From an uncultured Bacteroidales bacterium (GTDB lineage Bacteria > Bacteroidota > Bacteroidia > Bacteroidales > Bacteroidaceae): a stretch of DNA of 56,997 nt. The translations under genes were made by a program, and so were the position numbers. The number at the start of each line of letters is the position of its first letter. The first letter of the stretch is position 1. This document shows, one piece after another, positions 1-8,376 of the stretch. The notes beneath the pieces are model-generated. The model worked only from the letters and a program-made list of their open reading frames with translations, made no database searches and had not been told where the DNA came from. The DNA is taken from contig CADBXO010000011.1 in the NCBI GenBank assembly GCA_902798685.1, positions 1 to 56,997 on the forward strand, in the 5' to 3' direction.

Positions 1-249
<249 letters not shown>

Positions 250-315
250 TTACTTTCGCGCACAATTACGAAAGTAATAAGGTTAAAACAATTTAAGATT
301 AAAGGAAGAAAAAAT

Positions 316-969
316 ATGGGCTTTTTCAAGAACCTATTCGGCAAGAAGACAGACGAGGTGGAAAACGTCGGTGGAATGGAGGACTTTATGACTCTTATCC
401 GCGTTTACCTGCAGGCTGAAATAGCAGGTAACCTGGGCATTACCAATATCAACATGCTCCCCGACCTGGCCACTTTCAAGCGCGGTCTCAAGATACAGAC
501 CCAGGGAAATAAATTAGGTGTAGCTGAAAAGACACGCTGCAAGAAGATGATGGGACAGATGTACGGCATATCCGATGATTTCTTCAAGGAGATTGATTCA
601 TGCATCCGCAAGAACTGCCGTAACGTGAATATGCTCCAGCCCTTCATGTTCCAGTTCCAGGGTTTCAGCTCTGACCTCATGATGCAGGTTGGCACCATCC
701 TCAAGTGGAAGTTCCGCGTACCTTCATTTATGCGTAACGCCCTCCGTACAATGACTGAGGATGCAGTCCACAAGATCATGACCAACAATTCATGGAAGGA
801 TGAGGCCAGCTACAAGACCGTATTCAGCATCCGTCAGTACCAGCAGCATCTTGGATTCAGCGAGAAATGGATGAGTGAATATGCGTTCAACACACTCATT
901 CTGGCCAAGAAGGAGCCTCGCAAGAAAGAGGATCTGGAGGCAGCCCGTGAAATGCTTAAAAACAGATAA
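316..969 (+). CDS. Conserved hypothetical protein, 217 aa
   Basis: Unrecognised soluble protein. It begins MGFFKNLFGKK, a short basic amphipathic N-terminus often seen in peripheral cytosolic proteins, with no signal peptide or membrane span. The body is mixed and helix-rich, with clusters of Phe/Met (residues 100-140) and a charged C-terminal helix (KKEPRKKEDLEAAREM). It sits divergent from gapA, and a TACTTTCG sequence at 251-258 is a possible -7 box. Codon use looks like that of its neighbours. No function is assigned. Confidence 0.8.
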   Translation: MGFFKNLFGKKTDEVENVGGMEDFMTLIRVYLQAEIAGNLGITNINMLPDLATFKRGLKIQTQGNKLGVAEKTRCKKMMGQMYGISDDFFKEIDSCIRKNCRNVNMLQPFMFQFQGFSSDLMMQVGTILKWKFRVPSFMRNALRTMTEDAVHKIMTNNSWKDEASYKTVFSIRQYQQHLGFSEKWMSEYAFNTLILAKKEPRKKEDLEAAREMLKNR

Positions 970-1010
970 AAATCCAACCATTCCAAGGGCGGTTTTTTAT
1001 ATTATTTGAT

Positions 1011-1018
1011 TATATTTG
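1011..1018 (+). promoter_or_regulatory. -7 box for the coiled-coil/zapA operon
   Basis: TATATTTG lies 30 bp before the ATG at 1049 and fits TAnnTTTG. Confidence 0.55.
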
Positions 1019-1048
1019 TGCTTCAAATACTGATATTATAATCAGAAT

Positions 1049-1342
1049 ATGACTGAAGACGATTCCAAACTGATTGAACAGTTCGAGGGAAAGATCAGGA
1101 AACTGGTTGATCTCTATGACACCGTCAAGAGCAGCAATTCCGAGCTCCAGGGCCAATTGGAGGCCAAGGATGAGGAAATCAGGCAGTTGAAAGACCAGCT
1201 GGCCAATCTCAAGGAATCATATCAGAATTTGAAACGGTCTAAAGTCCTTGAGGTTTCGGGTCATGACATAGATGACACCAAACACAGGATATCAGGACTG
1301 GTGCGCGAGATAGACCATTGCATTGAACTGTTAAACGTGTGA
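1049..1342 (+). CDS. Small coiled-coil protein upstream of zapA
   Basis: A 97-aa soluble protein. Residues 8-70 are nearly all heptad-like charged sequence (QLEAKDEEIRQLKDQLANLK), so a long coiled coil is likely; the last 25 residues form a second helix ending IDHCIELLNV. The stop is 3 bp before the zapA start, so the two are co-transcribed. A small coiled-coil protein next to zapA suggests a divisome-associated role, comparable in size and style to ZapB, but I see no sequence proof of homology. Confidence 0.8.
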   Translation: MTEDDSKLIEQFEGKIRKLVDLYDTVKSSNSELQGQLEAKDEEIRQLKDQLANLKESYQNLKRSKVLEVSGHDIDDTKHRISGLVREIDHCIELLNV

Positions 1343-1345
1343 CCT

Positions 1346-1666
1346 ATGGCAGAAGAAGCAATGGATGAATTGTTTGAAATCAAACTGATGGTAGGCGGAA
1401 CGTACTACCCTCTGACCATCCGCAGAAAGGATGAGAGGCTGTACCGTGAAGCTGCCAGACGTATCAATGATAAACTCAACCGATACCGCGAGCATTTCCC
1501 GCAGTTGAGTGAAGAGAAATACTACGTGATGGCCGCCGTTCATATCGCTATGGTGAACGTCATGTTGGAGGACTTCAATGATACGGCTCCGTATAAAGAG
1601 AAGATAGAGCAGATGGACAAGGAACTGGATTCCTACCTGAGCATGCTGTCTCCCGATCAGGAGTAA
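1346..1666 (+). CDS. zapA: Cell division protein ZapA
   Basis: At 106 aa it has the ZapA length and architecture: an N-terminal globular part (IKLMVGGTYYPLTIRRKDE, then YREAARRINDKLNRYR) and a C-terminal coiled coil from about residue 75. ZapA binds FtsZ and cross-links protofilaments at the Z-ring. It follows the coiled-coil gene by 3 bp and precedes rny with a 116-bp gap that holds a strong hairpin. Confidence 0.85.
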   Translation: MAEEAMDELFEIKLMVGGTYYPLTIRRKDERLYREAARRINDKLNRYREHFPQLSEEKYYVMAAVHIAMVNVMLEDFNDTAPYKEKIEQMDKELDSYLSMLSPDQE

Positions 1667-1692
1667 ATTCCAAACATTTCACAACGAGGTTT

Positions 1693-1751
1693 ACGCGCAC
1701 TTTCCTGTCAGAAAGGTGGTCTCCCAACCTTTCCGTAGCAGGTCAGTGCGT
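1693..1751 (+). ncRNA. Candidate structured RNA between zapA and rny
   Basis: A long interrupted stem-loop: GCACT 1697-1701 with AGTGC 1745-1749, CCTG 1704-1707 with CAGG 1739-1742, and GAAAGGT 1711-1717 with ACCTTTC 1727-1733. The three helices are coaxial, separated by internal loops, and no U-tract follows, so it is not a simple terminator. It could be the rny 5' leader, an RNase Y control element or a small RNA. It is much shorter than a canonical 6S RNA (about 180 nt). Confidence 0.4.
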
Positions 1752-1782
1752 ATTATATATACAACATAACGGGAGATAGACT

Positions 1783-3315
1783 ATGTTATACATTATTTCA
1801 GCATTAGTTGGACTGATGGTAGGTGCAGTGATTGCATACATCCTCTCCAACAGCAGATTAAATAAGAAAGTCCAGAATCGTCTGGAAGAGGCTGAGAACC
1901 AGGCAGAAGCCATTAAGCGTGACAAACTGCTTGAAGTAAAGGAGAAATTCCTGAATAAAAAGGCTGAACTTGAGAAAGAGGTCCAGATCCGCGACCAGAA
2001 ACTGCAGCAGAACGAGAACCGTCTGCGTCAGAAAGAGATGCAACTCAACCAGCGCCAGGGTGACCTGCAGCGCAAACATCAGGAAGCCGATGCCGTTCGC
2101 GAGAACCTTGAGGCTCAGATGTCAGTGATTGAAGGTAAAAAGGAGGAACTCGAGAAACTCCAGATGCAGGAGCGCGAGAAACTTGAGGTAATAAGCGGTC
2201 TTTCAGCCGAGGAGGCCAAGAACCGCCTGGTAGAATCCCTCAAGGAGGAGGCCAAGACCGAGGCTGCTTCATATATCAATGAGATTATGGATGACGCCAA
2301 GATGACCGCCAGCAAGGAAGCCAAGAAGATCGTTATCCAGACTATACAGCGCATAGGTACTGAGACCGCAATTGAGAACTCAGTAACCGTATTCCACATT
2401 GAGAACGATGAGATGAAGGGCCGTATCATCGGCCGTGAGGGACGTAACATCCGCGCCATCGAGGCCGCCTGCGGCGTTGAAATCGTGGTTGATGACACCC
2501 CCGAGGCTATCGTCATCTCAGCATTTGATCCCGTCCGCCGTGAGATTGCCCGTCTGGCTCTCCACCAGCTGGTTGCCGACGGCCGTATCCACCCCGCACG
2601 TATCGAGGAGGTTGTTGCCAAGGTACAGAAGCAGGTTGAAGATGAGATCATAGAGACCGGTAAGCGCACCACCATTGACCTGGGTATCCACGGTCTGCAT
2701 CCCGAGCTTATCCGTCTTATCGGTAAGATGAAATACCGTTCATCATACGGTCAGAACCTGTTGCAGCACGCACGTGAGACCGCAAACCTCTGCGCCGTTA
2801 TGGCTGCCGAGCTGGGTCTCAACCCCAAGAAGGCAAAACGTGCCGGTCTGCTTCATGATATAGGTAAGGTACCCGATGAGGAGACCGAAATGGCACACGC
2901 CGAGTACGGTATGCACCTGGCCGAGAAGTATAAGGAGAAACCCGATATCTGCAACGCCATCGGTGCTCACCATGAGGAGTGTGAGATGACCAGCCTCATA
3001 GCACCTATCGTTCAGATCTGCGACGCCATCTCAGGTGCCCGTCCCGGTGCACGCCGTGAGATTGTCGAGGCATACATCAAGCGTCTCAATGACCTTGAGA
3101 AGATTGCCCTCTCCTATCCCGGTGTTACCAAGACCTACGCCATCCAGGCCGGTCGTGAGCTCCGCGTAATAGTAGGTGCCGATAAGATTGACGACAAGCA
3201 GACAGAGCAGCTCTCAGCAGAGATTGCACAGAAGATCCAGAATGAAATGACCTATCCCGGTCAGGTCAAGATCACTGTCATCCGCGAGACACGCGCCGTC
3301 AACTACGCACGCTAA
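1783..3315 (+). CDS. rny: Ribonuclease Y
   Basis: 510 aa with the full RNase Y layout: an N-terminal membrane anchor (residues 1-20, [20 protein letters not shown]), a long coiled coil (25-150), a KH domain around 205-265 ([15 protein letters not shown] is the GxxG RNA-binding loop) and an HD domain around 330-420 (LLHDIGK is the HD metal site). It is a membrane-tethered endoribonuclease that starts mRNA decay. The ATG at 1783 gives the anchor directly. It lies 13 bp before the CotH-domain gene. Confidence 0.95.
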   Translation: MLYIISALVGLMVGAVIAYILSNSRLNKKVQNRLEEAENQAEAIKRDKLLEVKEKFLNKKAELEKEVQIRDQKLQQNENRLRQKEMQLNQRQGDLQRKHQEADAVRENLEAQMSVIEGKKEELEKLQMQEREKLEVISGLSAEEAKNRLVESLKEEAKTEAASYINEIMDDAKMTASKEAKKIVIQTIQRIGTETAIENSVTVFHIENDEMKGRIIGREGRNIRAIEAACGVEIVVDDTPEAIVISAFDPVRREIARLALHQLVADGRIHPARIEEVVAKVQKQVEDEIIETGKRTTIDLGIHGLHPELIRLIGKMKYRSSYGQNLLQHARETANLCAVMAAELGLNPKKAKRAGLLHDIGKVPDEETEMAHAEYGMHLAEKYKEKPDICNAIGAHHEECEMTSLIAPIVQICDAISGARPGARREIVEAYIKRLNDLEKIALSYPGVTKTYAIQAGRELRVIVGADKIDDKQTEQLSAEIAQKIQNEMTYPGQVKITVIRETRAVNYAR

Positions 3316-3328
3316 TAAGCCCAGGGAT

Positions 3329-6166
3329 ATGAAAAGCAGGAGTTTGTATAAACTGCTGCTCCTGACGGCAGCAGCATTACCTCAAACCCATATTAAAGCC
3401 GACCCGGTTCCGGAGTCGGCTTTGGTCATTAATGAGATAATGCCGGCCAACATAGACGTTTGTCTGGATCCGTCCATGAACTATGGAAGCTGGATTGAGC
3501 TCTACAACACTTCTGCTACAGATATAGACATCAGCGGCTGGTATCTGAGCAATGACCCTGCAGACAAGAGACAGTGTCCGCTCGGAAACCGTTCCAGGAC
3601 AGTCAGAGCCAACGGTTTTCTGACCTTATGGTTCGGTCATCTGGATGATTACTGCCCTAATCAGATTGAGTTCAGTCTGAGTTATGACGGCGACACGATA
3701 TATCTCTTTGATACCGAGGGCAATGAAATATGCAGCGTAGAGTATCAGACCATCCCTGCCCGAATATCCTATGCCCGCACAACGGACGGCGGCAGCACAT
3801 GGAGCAAGACAGGATACCCCACCCCCGGCGCCACCAACACCACAAGCAAGTTTGCATCGGCCCAGTTGGCGGCTCCTACGGTCAGTACGGAATCCAGGAT
3901 CTATACCGGACAAATGTCTTTCAACGTAACCGTTCCGCAGGGTGCAACCCTCTATTATACGCTGAACGGATCCACACCTATTCCCGGTAATACGGGCACC
4001 ATGACCGGCAACGGCAGCTTCAATGTTACCGGTACTGAAGTCTACCGTTTCCGTCTGTACAAGGACGGAATGCTGCCCAGTCCTGTCACCACACGTTCCT
4101 TTATAAAAACCACGAACAACTACGGTGTACCCGTAGTATCGATTGTGACCGATAACAACGGTCTGTACAATACCAATTACGGTATGTGGGCGATTGGCCC
4201 TAACGGTAAAGCCGGCAACGGACGCACCGACCTGTGCAACTGGAACCGTGACTGGGACCGCTCCGTCAATATCGAGATATTTGACACCAACGGCAACGTT
4301 ATCCTGAGCCAGGAGGCAGAGATAACCCCCTCGGGCCGATACAGCCGCCAGTATGATCCGCATCCGTTCAAGATCAAGGCAAAGAAAAAGTTCGGATACG
4401 ACAACTACTTCCCCTTCACGCCGTTCAGTGACAAGCCCTACAACAAGTACCAGTCGCTCAAGTTCCGCAGCGGCGGCAACAATTATCAGGCACGTCTCAA
4501 GGATGCCGCACTCCAGACCATAATACTACGCTCCGGACTCAATCTGGACTGTCAGTCATACCAGCCCGTTCACCACTACATAAACGGTGTCTACAAAGGC
4601 ATAATCAACATCCGTGAACCCAACAACAAGGACTACGCCTACTCCAACTACGGATTTGACGAGGATGAGGTGGATTGTTTCAAACTGGATCACAACAACG
4701 GAGGCGGAGGCTTTACCCTGACCGAGGGCAGCCGTGACGGATGGGACGAATGGGTCCAGCTGGCCCAAACAGCCTATAATGATCTGGCATACAAGCGCAT
4801 CTGTGAGATAATTGATGTTGAGGAGTTCGCCAATTACATGGCTGTTGAGTTTTTCCTGGCCAACGAAGACTGGCCCAGAAACAACATAAAGGTATTCCGC
4901 CACAAGGATGACGGACGCTTCCGCTTTGTGGTCTTTGACCTGGACCATGCATTCGGAGCAGTCAATCAGGCTACCGATATCGATCCGTTCACATCATTTG
5001 ATTCACAGGAATACTATCCTGAAGGCGGTTACAAGGCCGCAATGGTGACTGTATTCCACAACATGCTCCAGAATGCATCCTTCCGCAAACTGTTTGTAGA
5101 CAGTTACTCCATAATTGCAAGTTCCGTCTTTTACACCGACCGTGTCGAGTCTGTGGTAAATGAGTTGTCTGCCCGTGCCGCAACGGAAATGTCTTTCAAT
5201 GGAGAATCTCCTGCAGCCGATGCCAACCTGATATTAAACACTTTAGGCAAAAGCCATTACAATGACTACAAAAACAAAAGGACCGATCAACTTATAAGTT
5301 GGAAATACGCCAGACTGAGCGGAAAGGATAAAGTCTACATGGTAATCAAATCAGAACTGCCTCAATCAGTAATCACATTGAACGGCCTGCCCATACCCTA
5401 CGGCAGACTCTTTGGAGACGTATTTCTTCCCGCCAGACTTGAGGTGGTAGCACCCGTCGGTTACAGATTCACAGGATGGACGGACTATTACGGGAATCTT
5501 ATCTCAACAGATCCCGTCTATAATATTAGTGCCGAGATATATGTAATTCCTTCTTTTGTTAAGGATGACGTGATAGAACGCCCAGTCAGAATCAATGAAA
5601 TCAGCGCAGGAAATGACGTATTCATCAATGAAGCCTTCAAGAAACATGACTGGATTGAACTGTACAATACTACATCTGATAGGATCGATGTCAGCGGAAT
5701 GTATCTGTCCGACAATGTTTCACAGCCTTTAAAATATGCCCTGCCCCAAGGCACCGTCATTCCGGCAAGAGGTTATCTGGTAATATGGTGTGACAAGGAG
5801 AGCGGCACCCAACTTCATGCACCGTTCAAGCTTGACAACAAGAACGGAAGCGCCGTGGTTCTGACCGCAAGTGACAGATCATGGGCCGATACACTCTTCT
5901 ACGACGCCCACACCGGTTTCCAGAGCGTGGGGCTCTATCCCAACGGAGGTGCTGACTCATACGTCATGAACCGTCCCAGCCTGGGCAAAGCCAACAACCG
6001 TAACAGCTACGACCACTTTGACCGGACAATAATATCCGGCATTAAAGCTCTGTTGAATACGCCTAAGAATGAGATTATTTACAATCTGCTGGGGCAGCCG
6101 GTGGCAGAGCCTCAACCCGGGCAGTTGTACATAAAGAACGGACGCAAGTTCTTCTACAGGCCCTGA
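3329..6166 (+). CDS. Secreted CotH-type protein with two lamin-tail domains
   Basis: 945 aa with an N-terminal hydrophobic segment ending near HIKA. In order: a lamin-tail domain (about 30-145; LVINEIMPAN, WIELYNTS), a chitobiase/HEX C-terminal-like beta domain (about 175-245; TLYYTLNGSTP), a CotH kinase-like domain (about 260-640; SLKFRSGGNN, NEDWPRNNIKVFR, VVFDLDHAFG), a short Ig-like repeat (about 690-720; FTGWTDYYGN), a second lamin-tail domain (about 745-870) and a C-terminal segment IIYNLLGQPV...LYIKNGRKF resembling Bacteroidetes sorting or anchoring tails. CotH relatives are atypical protein kinases; the substrate here is unknown. It overlaps the convergent HD gene by 13 bp. Confidence 0.82.
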   Translation: MKSRSLYKLLLLTAAALPQTHIKADPVPESALVINEIMPANIDVCLDPSMNYGSWIELYNTSATDIDISGWYLSNDPADKRQCPLGNRSRTVRANGFLTLWFGHLDDYCPNQIEFSLSYDGDTIYLFDTEGNEICSVEYQTIPARISYARTTDGGSTWSKTGYPTPGATNTTSKFASAQLAAPTVSTESRIYTGQMSFNVTVPQGATLYYTLNGSTPIPGNTGTMTGNGSFNVTGTEVYRFRLYKDGMLPSPVTTRSFIKTTNNYGVPVVSIVTDNNGLYNTNYGMWAIGPNGKAGNGRTDLCNWNRDWDRSVNIEIFDTNGNVILSQEAEITPSGRYSRQYDPHPFKIKAKKKFGYDNYFPFTPFSDKPYNKYQSLKFRSGGNNYQARLKDAALQTIILRSGLNLDCQSYQPVHHYINGVYKGIINIREPNNKDYAYSNYGFDEDEVDCFKLDHNNGGGGFTLTEGSRDGWDEWVQLAQTAYNDLAYKRICEIIDVEEFANYMAVEFFLANEDWPRNNIKVFRHKDDGRFRFVVFDLDHAFGAVNQATDIDPFTSFDSQEYYPEGGYKAAMVTVFHNMLQNASFRKLFVDSYSIIASSVFYTDRVESVVNELSARAATEMSFNGESPAADANLILNTLGKSHYNDYKNKRTDQLISWKYARLSGKDKVYMVIKSELPQSVITLNGLPIPYGRLFGDVFLPARLEVVAPVGYRFTGWTDYYGNLISTDPVYNISAEIYVIPSFVKDDVIERPVRINEISAGNDVFINEAFKKHDWIELYNTTSDRIDVSGMYLSDNVSQPLKYALPQGTVIPARGYLVIWCDKESGTQLHAPFKLDNKNGSAVVLTASDRSWADTLFYDAHTGFQSVGLYPNGGADSYVMNRPSLGKANNRNSYDHFDRTIISGIKALLNTPKNEIIYNLLGQPVAEPQPGQLYIKNGRKFFYRP

Positions 6167-6786
6167 CTTTTGACAGAATTAGAATAAGCCGCTTCAAACA
6201 TCGCTCTGAGGCGGCTTTTATCATGTATTATGGCACGCAGCGCAGCCAATCCGTCAGCATTCCGTGACTCCGGAATCCACAGTTTCAGGTAGCCGCCCTC
6301 ATCATACTTCTCGGCCATATGCTCACATGTACGCCTCCAATGACCCTCCTTGTCCAGTTCCGGATAGTGTTTGAATCCGTACTGCACAGTACGCAGAATA
6401 ATGCTCTCGGGAATAATCTGACGGTCAGCCTCAGCAATTATCTTTCCGTAGATGGTTCTGGGCTCATGGTCCGACGATGCCCTGTGGTCCTCGGCCGCCT
6501 GGGCAATCACCTCAATCTGCTCACGGGTAAACCATCGGCCCAGTTCCCTATCCTCCCTTATGATCCTACCCGACTCCAGATGATGGGTCTTCCGGTCCAC
6601 GCACAACCCCGTATCATGATAAGCCGCCGCAGTATAAACCATATCCTCATCCACATCATAGAACCCGGCCAGACGCAAAGCCTCTGTTACGACAGCATTC
6701 ACATGCTCCCGTCCATGCCCCGCATCAAACCCGTCATACATAGGAATGATCCGCCCCTCAATATACTCCTTCAGCGTTTTCTCCAT
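6154..6786 (-). CDS. HD-domain hydrolase
   Basis: About 210 aa of soluble HD-superfamily phosphohydrolase. Metal-ligand motifs are HGREH (near residue 25), AAYHDTG (the HD pair), EDHRAS and EADRQI. The family cleaves phosphodiesters or nucleotides; the substrate cannot be told from sequence. I chose the ATG giving MEKTLKEYIEG (6784-6786); a second ATG two codons upstream is possible. The 3' end overlaps the CotH-type gene tail to tail. Confidence 0.82.
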   Translation of the reverse strand: MEKTLKEYIEGRIIPMYDGFDAGHGREHVNAVVTEALRLAGFYDVDEDMVYTAAAYHDTGLCVDRKTHHLESGRIIREDRELGRWFTREQIEVIAQAAEDHRASSDHEPRTIYGKIIAEADRQIIPESIILRTVQYGFKHYPELDKEGHWRRTCEHMAEKYDEGGYLKLWIPESRNADGLAALRAIIHDKSRLRAMFEAAYSNSVKSQGL

Positions 6787-6854
6787 AACCACTTCAAAAA
6801 TAGGGAAACTTTTTATAATTTCGCAGCCGGAACAGTTATTCCATTACATACTCA

Positions 6855-7247
6855 GGGGCTGTTTGGCTTTGACAGCGGGCAGGAATGGTATGTAAGCAGG
6901 CAGTGCTCTGTCGGTCCGCACTATAAAAAGAACGTCAACAATTATCTGGCAACAACAACTTTGCTCTTGCTGCTTGATCGAAGTACAGTAGATCTGCTTA
7001 ATCACGATACAAGGTATTGTGACAAGACATCACCCGGAAGCTCTTGCTCCGAAGCTCGTCGATACGGTGGTGCAGTCAAATCGGGGATAGTTCCTTTCGG
7101 CTTCGCGTCAGGGATGAGATTTTAGAAGATAAGGTTATGGCCCGGTAGCTCTATCCAAGTCATAGCTCGAAAATCCAAGTAGAGATAAGCCTGTAGAAAG
7201 CATATGGTTTCCCCGTTTGGACGAGGGTTCGACTCCCTCCAGCTCCA
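6855..7247 (+). ncRNA. ssrA: Transfer-messenger RNA
   Basis: The 5' end GGGGCUG (6855-6861) pairs with CAGCUCC (7240-7246), discriminator A at 7247, giving the tRNA-like acceptor stem. The T-arm GAGGGTTCGACTCCCTC lies just before the 3' end. CCA is not encoded. The tag reading frame ends GGC AAC AAC AAC TTT GCT CTT GCT GCT TGA (about 6941-6970), giving tag (A)GNNNFALAA, close to the Bacteroidetes tag type ending in ALAA. tmRNA rescues stalled ribosomes with SmpB and marks the peptide for proteolysis. Confidence 0.95.
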
Positions 7248-7256
7248 CATGCAAAA

Positions 7257-7288
7257 GAAAGACCACCTAACGGCGGCCTTTCTTTCGT
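7257..7288 (+). terminator. Probable terminator of ssrA
   Basis: GAAAGaCCaCC (7257-7267) pairs with GGcGGcCTTTC (7272-7282) with two mismatches, followed by a short T-rich run. It begins 9 nt after the tmRNA 3' end. Confidence 0.5.
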
Positions 7289-7302
7289 ATGTGGAGCATG
7301 TT

Positions 7303-7511
7303 ACCTTTTTTTAGTTGGCTACGCCAACGGTGGCCCTCCGGGCCATCTCGATCGCATACTCACTTCGCCCCAATACGTACGGACGTGCGTTGGTATTGGA
7401 GCGAGCGAGGCGACGAGCGAGACCGCGGTCCTGGAAGGCCGCCAAGCGGAATGGAATGGAGCGCGTTTACGGAGTAAACTAAAAAAAGGTCGAAGGGTGG
7501 CGCAGCCACCC
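7303..7511. other. Gene-free structured element downstream of ssrA
   Basis: No credible coding sequence. A perfect 14-nt inverted repeat ACCTTTTTTTAGTT (7303-7316) / AACTAAAAAAAGGT (7477-7490) encloses 160 nt. Inside or beside it are compact hairpins: GTTGGC/GCCAAC (7314-7328), TGGCCC/GGGCCA (7331-7345), TCGCcCCAATAC/GTATTGGaGCGA (7365-7404), GTTTAC/GTAAAC (7465-7479) and, just outside, GGGTGGC/GCCACCC (7495-7511). Four of the five have 3-nt loops. GC content is clearly higher than in nearby spacers. It could be a mobile or repetitive palindromic element next to the tmRNA 3' end (a common integration site) or an RNA gene. Confidence 0.5.
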
Positions 7512-7538
7512 TATGTCATAGTTTGGCGGTGGAAAACA

Positions 7539-7566
7539 AAAAAGGGCCACCGAAGTGACCCTCTTT
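7539..7566 (-). terminator. Terminator of the 7585-8235 gene
   Basis: GGGCCAC (7544-7550) and GTGACCC (7555-7561) form a stem with a CGAA loop. On the minus strand the 3' arm is followed by TTTTTTG, a good intrinsic terminator. Confidence 0.75.
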
Positions 7567-7584
7567 TATTTAGTTTTCCGGAAA

Positions 7585-8235
7585 TTAGAAACCTCCAAAT
7601 CCGCCAAACTGTGACATGTCGAACTCCTCAACCTTAACACCAGCGGGAACCTCGAACATAGAAGCGTCAACTGCCTTCTCCTCGAACTTCTTGCAGGTCT
7701 GGCCGAAAGTACCGAAATCAGAAGTCATCTCGTTCTTGAGCTGGATGCCTTTGTAGATCCAAACGGTCTGCTCTGACTGGTTGCCCATCATGTCAACGGT
7801 CATGGTGTACTTTGTGCACTCCTTACCGGCGATGGTCTCCTTACCTACTTCCTTAATGTTGTTATCCTTCTTAACCTGGTCGGTCAGGTTGTTCCAGTTG
7901 ATCTGAGCGCGGCCACCGCCGAAGCCCATACCCATGCCACCTGCAGGGAACTTGGTAGCGGTCTTCTCAGCATCGTTGATGCGGATCTGAGCGCCGTCCT
8001 TATCTGTGATTGTGCGAGTCTTGCCTTCGCCACCCATGAAACCACCTTCTGATACCTGAGCGGTCTTCAAACCGTAGTCATCAAAATAGGTCTCAGTGAT
8101 CATCTCGTTACCCATCATATCCATAGACATGGTGATAACACCTGACTTAACTCCGTAAGGAGCATTGGCCGGAGCCTGAGCGTTGGCCAGAGATACTACT
8201 GCCAGAAGGGCAGCTGCCAAAAACATCTTTTTCAT
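7585..8235 (-). CDS. Secreted DUF4412-like protein, 216 aa
   Basis: Starts MKKMFLAAALLAVVSLANAQA, a clear signal peptide cut near ANA-QA. The mature part has two Met/Gly-rich stretches (FPAGGMGMGFGGG near residue 100; SQFGGFGGF at the C-terminus) and a beta-rich core (GKECTKYTMTVDMMGN, TVWIYKGIQLKNE) resembling periplasmic DUF4412 or lipoprotein-carrier-like folds. It is probably periplasmic or outer-membrane associated; function unknown. It is monocistronic with its own terminator and lies downstream of obgE on the same strand. Confidence 0.75.
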   Translation of the reverse strand: MKKMFLAAALLAVVSLANAQAPANAPYGVKSGVITMSMDMMGNEMITETYFDDYGLKTAQVSEGGFMGGEGKTRTITDKDGAQIRINDAEKTATKFPAGGMGMGFGGGRAQINWNNLTDQVKKDNNIKEVGKETIAGKECTKYTMTVDMMGNQSEQTVWIYKGIQLKNEMTSDFGTFGQTCKKFEEKAVDASMFEVPAGVKVEEFDMSQFGGFGGF

Positions 8236-8340
8236 TTGTTGTTTGTTTTAGTTATTAATTAGTAAAAGGTGAATTTTCAAAACAAATTCATACAACTATC
8301 ATATAAGCCGTAAAAATGAAAGTTAAAACGAAAAAGAACT

Positions 8341-8376
8341 TTTTTAAAAAAATATTTCTTGAAAAAGCGTTTTTTC
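8341..8376 (-). terminator. Terminator of the hpt-adk-obgE operon
   Basis: GAAAAA (8361-8366) pairs with TTTTTC (8371-8376), overlapping the obgE stop codon; on the minus strand it is followed by AAGAAATATTTTTTT. Confidence 0.55.

Noticed and set aside
1667-1782. Canonical 6S RNA after zapA
   Set aside because: The gap is 116 nt, too short for a full 6S RNA with its central bubble; kept only as a generic structured RNA.
6319-7125. A 268-codon open frame across the HD gene and tmRNA
   Set aside because: It is antisense to the HD hydrolase and runs into ssrA; it has no family features.
7289-7477. A 62-codon frame in the element after ssrA
   Set aside because: The sequence is explained by inverted repeats; the translation is low-complexity W/R/S-rich with no start signal.
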